Positions 15,109 through 20,594 of a DNA stretch of 20,594 bases are shown here, in pieces. This stretch comes from HGM12587 sp945786935. Lineage in GTDB: Bacteria; Bacillota; Clostridia; Lachnospirales; Lachnospiraceae. The translations under genes were made by a program, and so were the position numbers. The DNA lies in the NCBI GenBank assembly GCA_945786935.1, contig CALZFY010000045.1, positions 1 through 20,594 on the forward strand, given 5' to 3'. Positions within the stretch are counted from its first letter, which is position 1; each line of letters starts with the position of its first letter. The notes under the pieces were generated by a model, which was not told the origin of the DNA, did no database searches, and saw nothing but the letters and a program-made list of their open reading frames with translations.

Positions 15109-15338
15109 AGAAATCCGAATTTATTTTCCTTTACAGAATTTAACCAATCGTTTATGCTTATATATTGTAATTAAGTAACTGTTCGGGAGCCACCATTCCT
15201 CAAGGGCTTTTGTGAGAAAATCCCGAGTTTTACAAGCAAAAATCCCATCGCGAAGCAATTTTGAATGGATTTTTTGCCCCATATCTGTAAGATTCTAAAT
15301 TAATAGACTGAAATAAAGGAAAGTCAGGGAGATGGACA
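15109..15338 (+). other. Stem-loop-rich 230-base gap inside the Rnf/Eet locus
   Basis: No gene is evident. Two inverted repeats are visible: TCGGGA (15183-15188) with TCCCGA (15221-15226), and GCAAAAATCC (15236-15245) with GGATTTTTTGC (15267-15277). The second can be extended with CAT/ATG and holds CGCGAAGCAATTTT in its loop. GGGAG just before the GTG at 15339 is the ribosome site of the next gene. The second hairpin may act as a partial terminator or RNA-processing site. The pair may also be a dispersed intergenic repeat. Confidence 0.6.
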
Positions 15339-15725
15339 GTGAATAAAAATGACTATAAATTAAAGTTTTGTAAATATGATCTGATCGCGATTGTGATCGT
15401 AATTGCCCTCATCATTCTTTCAAGTTTTGTCTTCTGGAAGGTTGTTGGGACGGAAGAAGGAAGCAGGGTCGTAGTTTATGAGGACGGAAAAGTGATCCGG
15501 GAGATTCCATTGACCGAGGAAACAGAGTTTGTAGTGGAAGGTCTTTATACGAACAAAATTGCTGTGAGAGATGGAAAGGCAGCTGTGATCGAGTCAGATT
15601 GCCCCGGAGGTGACTGCATGCACAGCGGATGGATCAGCGAGTCGGGACGCAGCATTATCTGTCTGCCGAATCGTGTAGAAGTTCGTATTGAAGGTGAATC
15701 AGACGTGGATTTTGTAGTGAGGTAA
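15339..15725 (+). CDS. NusG domain II protein, EetA-type membrane-anchored protein
   Basis: A 128-aa protein starting at GTG, with GGGAG upstream. A basic N-terminus and one membrane helix (about 14-35) are followed by an extracytosolic NusG domain II (about 42-128). The domain's conserved cysteine segment is visible: SDCPGGDCMHSGWIS and then IICLPNRVEV. This family, despite its name, is not the transcription factor NusG. In Listeria and Enterococcus a protein of this type (EetA) sits beside a Gx transporter (EetB) and is needed for flavin-based extracellular electron transfer; I recall this from the literature. The pair here lies directly after flavinylated Rnf subunits. The exact chemistry of the cysteines is unknown. 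Confidence 0.85.
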   Translation: MNKNDYKLKFCKYDLIAIVIVIALIILSSFVFWKVVGTEEGSRVVVYEDGKVIREIPLTEETEFVVEGLYTNKIAVRDGKAAVIESDCPGGDCMHSGWISESGRSIICLPNRVEVRIEGESDVDFVVR

Positions 15726-15728
15726 AAA

Positions 15729-16250
15729 ATGTATAGAAGTAAAGCGAAAAGGTTGACAATCTGTGCAATTCTCATTTCCATGGCACTGGTGTTGTCTTAT
15801 ATAGAACGGTTTATTCCGCTGCAGCTTGTGATTCCATTACCGGGAATCAAGCTTGGAATTGCCAATATCGTAACGGTGGTGGCATTATATTGTTTTGAAG
15901 AAAAGTATGCCTTTACGATTTTGATCTTAAGGTGTCTGTTAGGCTCCATGTTCGGCGGAGGAATTACTGGGCTGGCATTTTCCCTCACAGGGGGATTATT
16001 CGCCATGACCATCATGAGTATTTCCAGACGACTGAGAATCTTTTCGGTCTATGGAGTCAGTATCCTGGGGGCGGCAGCCCACAATGTGGGACAGATCTGT
16101 GTGGCAGTTTTTCTGATGAATTCCGTATACGTCATCGGATACTTGCCCTATCTGCTGATCGTATCCCTGTTTACGGGAATGGCAACAGGTGCAGCCTGTG
16201 CAGGAACCTTAAGAGCCCTGGCAGCAAGTGGACAGGTTCCAAAAGCCTGA
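15729..16250 (+). CDS. Gx transporter / heptaprenyl-diphosphate-synthase-component-I family, EetB-type
   Basis: A 173-aa membrane protein with about five to six helices. The family segments are IPLPGIKLGIANIVTV (35-50) and GAAAHNVGQICVAVF (about 120-135). GAGG overlaps the stop region of the previous gene and only three bases separate the two genes, so translation is coupled. Members are labelled either Gx transporter, resembling ECF S-components, or heptaprenyl diphosphate synthase component I. In EET loci of Listeria and Enterococcus the equivalent is EetB. It may move a flavin or quinone-like molecule or form the membrane partner of the NusG-II protein. No prenyl synthase component II gene is adjacent, so a role in quinone chain synthesis is less likely. 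Confidence 0.85.
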   Translation: MYRSKAKRLTICAILISMALVLSYIERFIPLQLVIPLPGIKLGIANIVTVVALYCFEEKYAFTILILRCLLGSMFGGGITGLAFSLTGGLFAMTIMSISRRLRIFSVYGVSILGAAAHNVGQICVAVFLMNSVYVIGYLPYLLIVSLFTGMATGAACAGTLRALAASGQVPKA

Positions 16251-16280
16251 AAAATATAAAAGAATGGTGAGGGAATTTCT

Positions 16281-16457
16281 ATGATGTTTGAAACATGTTA
16301 TTACGAAGTGGCAGTTATTGACGGCGATTATGCACACTTAAGAAAACTGGATGAGGAAGATGGCGAATTAAAGCTGGTGGCAAGAGCACTGCTTCCTGAA
16401 AGTATTATGGTAGGAAGCAAGCTGAAATATGAAATGCTTCAGTATGAGCTGGTGTAA
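16281..16457 (+). CDS. 58-aa soluble protein at the end of the Rnf/Eet operon, unknown function
   Basis: The ATG at 16281 (a second ATG directly follows) opens a 58-aa frame, MMFETCYYEVAVIDGDYA to QYELV, ending in TAA at 16455-16457. GAGGGAA lies seven bases upstream. The composition alternates hydrophobic and charged residues (YYEVAVIDGDYAHLRKL, then LKLVARALLP), suggesting a small beta-rich domain. There is no signal peptide and only one cysteine. It follows the Gx gene by 30 bases and precedes the terminator, so it belongs to the same transcript. I do not recognise a functional family, though similar short proteins occur in Lachnospiraceae. Confidence 0.72.
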   Translation: MMFETCYYEVAVIDGDYAHLRKLDEEDGELKLVARALLPESIMVGSKLKYEMLQYELV

Positions 16458-16473
16458 AATGTAAAACAAGAAT

Positions 16474-16511
16474 AAAAAAGAGTGCTACAAAATGAAGTAG
16501 CGCTCTTTTTT
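16474..16511. terminator. Bidirectional terminator between the Rnf/Eet operon and the AraC gene
   Basis: AAAAAAGAGTGCTAC pairs with GTAGCGCTCTTTTTT (one G-U pair) around an 8-base loop, with an A-run on one side and a T-run on the other. It serves both converging units. Confidence 0.93.
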
Positions 16512-16516
16512 ATGAA

Positions 16517-17380
16517 TTATTCATAACTGCCAGCTTGGATATCATGATCCAAGGCTCGCCCCGTAGGTGTCGTTCCGAAAAATTTTCTGTAAGCCCTGGT
16601 AAAAGAAGAGTAGCTTCCAAATCCGCACTGAAAGCAGACTTCGGTAGCAGGAATGCCCTGCTCCATCAGGTCTCTGGCAAGCATGAGACGGTGGTCTGTC
16701 AAATAAGCATGGATGGTAGTGCCCGTTTCTTCACGGAACCGCCGCATCATATGATAACGGCTTAAATAAAATTTCTCCGACAGATCGTCGATAGAGATCT
16801 CCTCGGTTAGATGCGTATCCAGATAATGTACAAGCTTTTGCATCTGCCTGCTTTTTGGCTGCATGGGAGACGGTTTTTGGACACCTTTTTGATTGATACT
16901 TCTGGTAAGTTCTACAAGAAGCCGCAGGAGAATACCGTTTGCTATAATTTCTTTTCCGTATCCTTTAGAGGAAAGTTCCTGTTCAATACTTAAGACAATG
17001 GAAAAAAGAGATTTTCTGATCTTCTCATTGGGGCGGAGTACGTGGTCATGCTCTCCACCAAAACATTCTGTTAGATTGCAATTTTCCATGGAGTTTACCG
17101 TAAGAAATTCCGGGGAAATGTATAGAATGATTCTTTCACAGGGAGTGTTTGGTTCGAACTCCGGTCTGTGAATCTTTTGCTTTTCTATGAGAACAATGTC
17201 CCCCGGCGCAAGGGCATATCGCTTCCCTTCTACAAAATATTCTCCTTTTCCCGATACGAAAAACAGAACCTTATAGAATTCATGATAATGATATTCTATC
17301 TTCTCATTTCCATAATCTTTCAGATGAAAAAGCCGGAAATCCTCCAGCAAATATCCTTTTTTCTCATATTTTTCCTGCAT
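16517..17380 (-). CDS. AraC-family transcriptional regulator with cupin sensor domain
   Basis: I place the start at 17380 (287 aa, MQEKYEKKGYLLEDF) because GAGGG lies just upstream. A longer frame to 17461 adds a Cys/Lys-rich tail running through the promoter region. The N-terminal cupin-type sensor (about 25-110) has EYHYHEFYKVLFFVSGKG then ALAPGDIVLIEKQKIHRPE. The C-terminal two-HTH AraC domain (about 185-285) has LSRYHMMRRFREETGTT and VCFQCGFGSYSSFTRAYRKF. It is divergent from the symporter gene 209 bases away and probably controls it. The ligand is unknown, possibly the transported substrate. Confidence 0.92.
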   Translation of the reverse strand: MQEKYEKKGYLLEDFRLFHLKDYGNEKIEYHYHEFYKVLFFVSGKGEYFVEGKRYALAPGDIVLIEKQKIHRPEFEPNTPCERIILYISPEFLTVNSMENCNLTECFGGEHDHVLRPNEKIRKSLFSIVLSIEQELSSKGYGKEIIANGILLRLLVELTRSINQKGVQKPSPMQPKSRQMQKLVHYLDTHLTEEISIDDLSEKFYLSRYHMMRRFREETGTTIHAYLTDHRLMLARDLMEQGIPATEVCFQCGFGSYSSFTRAYRKFFGTTPTGRALDHDIQAGSYE

Positions 17381-17410
17381 AAAACCCTCGCGGAATATAG
17401 AAAAGTAAAC

Positions 17411-17470
17411 AGTATAGCACTTTTTGCAAATATTATAGCATAATATGCGTTTTTTATGCAAGAAATGCGA
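17411..17470. promoter_or_regulatory. Candidate AraC operator region between the regulator and symporter genes
   Basis: TTTTTGCAAATATT (from 17421) and TTTTATGCAAGAAATGCG (about 17452-17469) are partial direct repeats. Between them lie TATTAT/ATAATA and GCATA-A-TATGC inverted repeats (about 17430-17448). AraC proteins typically bind paired direct repeats of about this size near the divergent promoters. The assignment is inference from position and pattern. Confidence 0.4.
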
Positions 17471-17502
17471 TATATATTTAAATTAAAATAAAAGGAAATA
17501 TG

Positions 17503-17560
17503 AGGTTACTGTACAGACATCACTGTTACTGGAGCAAAGTGAACAGCAGCGCAGTAACCT
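17503..17560 (+). repeat. Two-tier stem-loop in the symporter leader
   Basis: AGGTTACTG (17503-17511) pairs perfectly with CAGTAACCT (17552-17560). Inside it, CTGTTACT (17523-17530) pairs with AGTGAACAG (17538-17546) with one bulge. It ends 18 bases before the GGGAGGA ribosome site, has no T-run and leaves that site free. It may stabilise the mRNA, bind a regulator or be a dispersed repeat. Confidence 0.6.
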
Positions 17561-17589
17561 GTAACAACGAAATAAATGGGAGGAAAATA

Positions 17590-18816
17590 ATGATGAAGAA
17601 TTTTTTGAAAAATTACGGTTTTATCATTTGTATGCTGGCAGGCATCATCGCAGGATGTATCGTAGGAGCCGTGTGGGAGGAGGCTTCCTGTCTGGAACCA
17701 CTTGGAACAGTATTTATTAATCTGATGTTCTGTATCGTGGTACCCATGGTTTTCTGCTCCATCGCATCTGCCATCGCCAATATGCAGAGCGCAAAAAGAG
17801 CCGGTAAGATCATGGGAGTTACGATTCTGTCCTTTTGTGTAACAGCAGGAATCGCAGCAATTGTCATGTACATCATTGTAAGTATCATCCCGATCGTAGG
17901 CGGTACCTATGAGATCGTGGAAGGAGAAGTGGGAGAAACCTTAGGGCTGGCAGATATGGTTATCAACTTCTTTACGAAACCTGACTTTATGGAATTATGG
18001 AGCCGCAGAGCAATTCTTCCGCTGATTATTTTCGCCGTGCTATTTGGTTTTGGTGTGCAGATGTCCGGAGGACCGGAAACAAAAACCGCAAAGCTTTTGG
18101 AAGATGTTACCAAATGCATCATGAATACAGTTAAGATCATCACTTATTATGCTCCCATCGGATTTTTTGGATTCTTCGCAACACTGGTTTCTACCTATGG
18201 TCCGGAGCTGATCGGTGATTACAGCCGTACACTGATCATTTACTATGCCGTATGTTTCATCTATATGTTTATCTTTTTCCCGATTTACGCACGCTTTGGC
18301 GGTGGAAAGGGAGCTGCCAAAACAATGTGGAAGCATCTTTTTAAACCGGCAGCAGTCGCTTTTGGAACCTGTTCCAGCGTTGCTACCATTCCGGCAAATA
18401 TGCAGGCAGCTGAGGAAACAGGAATCTCTAAGGAAGTATCGGATATCGTTCTTCCACTGGGAGCTACTATGCACATGGATGGTTCTGCCATGTCAGCCAT
18501 TGTAAAGGTAGCCTTTCTTTTCGGACTGTTTGGTCAGGATTTTTCCACCGGCCGTGCCCTGATGGCCATTGTCATTGCTATTTTCTCCTCAGTAGCAATG
18601 TCCGGAATCCCGGGAGGCGGCGGTACCGGTGAACTGGTGCTTTGCACCATCTTCTTCCCGGAACAGCTCGCAGTGGCTTATCCGCTGGCACTGGCACTGG
18701 GAAATCTGGTGGACCCTCCGGCAACCATGGTCAATGCAGCAGGAGACTATGCAGCAAGCTTTATCGTGGAAAGATTTGTGAACGGCAAAGACTGGTTACA
18801 GAAGAAACTGAAATAA
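17590..18816 (+). CDS. Dicarboxylate/amino acid:cation symporter (DAACS/SLC1 family)
   Basis: The ATG at 17590 (408 aa, MMKNFLKNYGFIICMLAG) follows GGGAGGA; a longer frame from 17500 would translate the leader hairpin. The fold is the SLC1/GltPh elevator transporter: HP1 with CSSVATIPANMQAA, TM7 with LPLGATMHMDGSAM (294-300), HP2 with SGIPGGGGTGE and TM8 with VDPPATMVNAAGDYAA. Asp375, Asn382 and Asp386 match GltPh Asp394, Asn401 and Asp405. Position 378, equivalent to Arg397, is Ala, and the TM7 motif is HMDGS instead of NMDGT. An acidic amino acid is therefore an unlikely substrate; a neutral amino acid is more plausible. Divergence from an AraC gene suggests substrate-linked control. Confidence 0.92.
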   Translation: MMKNFLKNYGFIICMLAGIIAGCIVGAVWEEASCLEPLGTVFINLMFCIVVPMVFCSIASAIANMQSAKRAGKIMGVTILSFCVTAGIAAIVMYIIVSIIPIVGGTYEIVEGEVGETLGLADMVINFFTKPDFMELWSRRAILPLIIFAVLFGFGVQMSGGPETKTAKLLEDVTKCIMNTVKIITYYAPIGFFGFFATLVSTYGPELIGDYSRTLIIYYAVCFIYMFIFFPIYARFGGGKGAAKTMWKHLFKPAAVAFGTCSSVATIPANMQAAEETGISKEVSDIVLPLGATMHMDGSAMSAIVKVAFLFGLFGQDFSTGRALMAIVIAIFSSVAMSGIPGGGGTGELVLCTIFFPEQLAVAYPLALALGNLVDPPATMVNAAGDYAASFIVERFVNGKDWLQKKLK

Positions 18817-18836
18817 ACCGTTATATAAATATATAG

Positions 18837-18898
18837 AAAAACTCTCAGGAACCTTTGAAAAAGTAGACATGTACTTCACAAGGTTAGCTGAGAGTTTT
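18837..18898. terminator. Long bidirectional terminator after the symporter gene
   Basis: AAAACTCTCAG (18837-18847) pairs with CTGAGAGTTTT (18888-18898). AACCTT/AAGGTT and AAGTA/TACTT continue the stem inward. T-runs lie on both outer sides when read on the proper strand. It serves the symporter and the converging deacetylase-like gene. Confidence 0.88.
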
Positions 18899-18901
18899 CG
18901 T

Positions 18902-20164
18902 TTATTTCAGTTCAGGTCTGGATGGATCCAGCACTTTTTCTACGTCGAAAAGATCTGCCAGCGAGTTTGGACGGGTGATCATATTATATCCGTCCAGATT
19001 GCAGCGGGTCTGTCTTACATAAGTGTCTTTTACGGACACAAAAGGTTTGGTCCAGACACCGCAGAAGTATCGGAAGCCTTGCTCCTGGAGATAGGTAAGC
19101 TTCTCGCTTGGGTAATCGATCTCTTCTCCATAAGGGTATATGTAAATATCGGTTTCACCTACTAAAGAACCAACCTCTGATTTCCAACGGGTGGTATCTT
19201 CCACCAGAGAACCCATTGTAATTTTGGCGGTATGGCGGTGTCCCCAGCCATGAACTGCAAATTGCCAGCCGGTATCCTTCATACGCTGTGCTACAGCCAT
19301 GGCATCCTTCTGATCCTGCTCATAGGTAGGACTTTCCGGGTCGTTGGTGCGATACCCAAGTGTTCCTTCATATCCGGTCAGGGCAATGATTCCTTTAGAA
19401 CCTCTGAAAGAAAAGTCCGGATGTTCCTTCACAAATGCATCCAGAATAGGCGCCACATCATAGTCACCGATACTTTCCTTCCCTTCCTGATCAATGTAGA
19501 GATTTTTGACATCACCGTTTTCATCCAATAGAAGCTTTCTGGCAAAACCATCATTTTTCATATATTCATAGTAGTTCACATCATCCACGGATAATACAAG
19601 AGGCTTTTTATCTTCCGGAATCAGGGGATGATTTTCTTTTAATGTGACATTTCCGTTTTCATCGGTCTCTTCCCGGCATAATTCATGGATATCGATCAGT
19701 ATGTAATCATTCCTATAAAGCTCCTGCAGCATCGCCTTGAATTCGTCTACTGTGGTCATCCAGTAATTGTAGCCGTTGGACATGTAATCCCCATCGAAAG
19801 CCAGGGAAGTATCAGCAATTAAGGAATGAAAGAACACATGCCGAACCGGTTCCTCATACGGCACGAAAGAATTTAGTTTTTCCTCATAATCTGCCCTGGC
19901 AGCTACCACATCCTGATCTTCAGAAAATTCCTCCGGCACCGTGGATAAAACCTCCAGTGCTTCCTCATAAAAATATCCCTGTGACAGTTCTTTTGCCTCA
20001 TCTAATAGAGGAAGAAGTTCTTCATTTCTTCTGATTTCTGCCTTTTCTTCTTCCGTAAGTACAGGCTCCTCCGGTACTGCGGCAGGTTTTACGTCCTCAC
20101 TTGTCTCAAAGACAGCAAAGCCCAATATGGCAACGATCAAAATCGCAAACAGAATTTTTTTCAT
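18902..20164 (-). CDS. Membrane-anchored polysaccharide deacetylase (NodB/CE4)-like protein
   Basis: A 420-aa protein with an N-terminal signal anchor (about 3-19, no lipobox cysteine). An acidic, helical, TPR-like spacer (about 35-100) is followed by a CE4-type catalytic region (about 105-400). The metal/catalytic motifs seem to be LVLSVDDVNYYEY (Asp194, Asp195), AVHGWGHRHT (His305, His309) and IYPYGEEID. These are variants of the usual TFDD, H(S/T)xxH and RxPY. A long insert separates motif 1 and motif 2, as in Clostridia homologues. It probably works on cell-wall or surface glycans outside the membrane. GGAGGAA precedes the ATG. It has its own promoter with an operator-like palindrome. Confidence 0.87.
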   Translation of the reverse strand: MKKILFAILIVAILGFAVFETSEDVKPAAVPEEPVLTEEEKAEIRRNEELLPLLDEAKELSQGYFYEEALEVLSTVPEEFSEDQDVVAARADYEEKLNSFVPYEEPVRHVFFHSLIADTSLAFDGDYMSNGYNYWMTTVDEFKAMLQELYRNDYILIDIHELCREETDENGNVTLKENHPLIPEDKKPLVLSVDDVNYYEYMKNDGFARKLLLDENGDVKNLYIDQEGKESIGDYDVAPILDAFVKEHPDFSFRGSKGIIALTGYEGTLGYRTNDPESPTYEQDQKDAMAVAQRMKDTGWQFAVHGWGHRHTAKITMGSLVEDTTRWKSEVGSLVGETDIYIYPYGEEIDYPSEKLTYLQEQGFRYFCGVWTKPFVSVKDTYVRQTRCNLDGYNMITRPNSLADLFDVEKVLDPSRPELK

Positions 20165-20192
20165 AACGAGTTCCTCCGGGATGTTTCATTTG

Positions 20193-20249
20193 TCTATGGT
20201 GTGTAAAGTACCTTTTCAGATAGTCACATTCTACCATAGAAATCTATGG
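20193..20249 (-). promoter_or_regulatory. Promoter/operator region of the deacetylase-like gene
   Basis: A -10-like TAGAAT is on the minus strand (20233-20228). Directly upstream, within the would-be spacer, CCATAGA (20234-20240) and TCTATGG (20243-20249) form a perfect palindrome with a two-base centre. A third TCTATGG half-site lies at 20193-20199, downstream of the -10. The -35 is poor (TACTTT at best). This fits a regulated promoter, but the regulator is unknown. Confidence 0.5.
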
Positions 20250-20313
20250 AAAAGTATATGGGGAATCTTAAGAATTTATTAGATTTTCTGAGCCCTAAAG
20301 GAGCTTTAGACCA

Positions 20314-20538
20314 CTATTTTTGCTCTTCACTCTCAACTGACGCTCCGAGGAACAGGTGTTACCCCGCAGTGCAGGCGTCGTCCCCCTCAACTATGTCTAA
20401 GTATCACTAGCCACTCGCAGGAGAGCCTGCTTCGCGGAGTGATACTAAGACAGGATTTTCGGGCTCCTTTGGCTTAACGCACTGTGGTGCAACACCTGTC
20501 CCTCGGGCTGTTAGTGGTAAAATGTAAGAGAAAAATAT
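20314..20538. repeat. Nested long inverted-repeat element, no gene
   Basis: The final 430 bases contain no convincing gene; this element fills half of them. Outer arms 20314-20372 and 20479-20538 match as inverted repeats over about 60 bases, roughly three quarters identical by eye. Their core, CCGAGGAACAGGTGTT (20345-20360) with AACACCTGTCCCTCGG (20491-20506), matches at 15 of 16 positions. Inner arms 20394-20408 and 20438-20452 (TGTCTAAGTATCACT / AGTGATACTAAGACA) match at 14 of 15. At the centre GCAGG-AGAG-CCTGC (20417-20430) is a perfect hairpin. Weaker similarity (CTTTAGA / TCTAAAT) continues outside. It could be a MITE-like foldback element or a structured RNA. No transposase or direct repeats are recognised. 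Confidence 0.75.
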
Positions 20539-20594
20539 CTCTAAATCCAATTATTTACATTAGATTGCTTAATATCTTTCTTATATTCTTTCAT

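Noticed and set aside
15729..16250. Heptaprenyl diphosphate synthase component I making a quinone side chain
   Set aside because: No component II or menaquinone gene is adjacent, and the NusG-II neighbour fits the EetA/EetB pair better. The older name is kept only as an alternative.
11661..16457. A complete ion-pumping Rnf complex
   Set aside because: RnfA and RnfB are not encoded here and the RnfE-like protein lacks the cluster cysteines, so ferredoxin:NAD coupling cannot be claimed from this locus.
17381..17461. Longer AraC start at 17461
   Set aside because: The added 27 residues are Cys/Lys-rich and run through the intergenic promoter region; the ATG at 17380 has GAGGG upstream and fits the usual length.
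18869..19165. 98-codon plus-strand frame after the symporter
   Set aside because: It is antisense to the deacetylase-like gene, starts inside the bidirectional terminator and lacks family features.
20270..20594. CRISPR array or tRNA cluster in the terminal region
   Set aside because: The repeats are inverted and nested rather than regularly spaced direct repeats, and no cloverleaf with a T-arm GTTCRA pattern could be found.

Overview
The window looks like chromosomal DNA from an anaerobic Clostridia, most likely a Lachnospiraceae close to Blautia, Dorea or Ruminococcus. The reasons are moderate GC, strong AGGAGG-type ribosome binding sites, TTGACA/TATAAT promoters, and families typical of that group: DUF6773 after a small Cro-type regulator, a FliB-type lysine methylase without flagella, a NusG-II/Gx-transporter pair and Rnf subunits. 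The genus is inference. No tRNA, rRNA, CRISPR array, transposase or phage gene is visible.

Layout, left to right. At 208-871 a small HTH regulator overlaps a four-helix membrane protein (DUF6773). Pyroglutamyl-peptidase follows at 914-1537. The minus-strand unit 1566-4665 is a LicT/BglG antiterminator and a three-domain beta-glucoside-type PTS permease. Each gene is preceded by its own antiterminator site overlapping a terminator; no phospho-beta-glucosidase is present. An MFS transporter (4878-6038) converges on a YgjV-like membrane protein (6067-6564). Next comes a plus-strand run: a 63-aa acidic protein, a VOC metalloprotein, the FliB-like methylase, tyrS, a diacylglycerol-kinase-type lipid kinase and a HAD phosphatase.

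The centrepiece is 11593-16511: promoter, rnfC, rnfD (GTG start, overlapping rnfC), a short flavinylated rnfG, a divergent RnfE-like membrane protein, a stem-loop-rich gap, a NusG domain II protein (EetA type), a Gx transporter (EetB type), a 58-aa protein and a terminator. RnfA, RnfB and the known RnfE cysteines are absent. I therefore read it not as an energy-conserving Rnf complex but as a possible NADH-to-cell-surface flavin electron-export module that joins Rnf parts to EetAB parts. This is the best candidate for a little-described system in the window.

To the right, an AraC-type regulator is divergent from a dicarboxylate/amino acid symporter that has lost the arginine used to bind acidic side chains. 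A membrane-anchored polysaccharide-deacetylase-like protein follows on the minus strand, with an operator-like palindrome at its promoter. The window ends in about 430 bases without a gene, dominated by a roughly 225-base nested inverted repeat (20314-20538).
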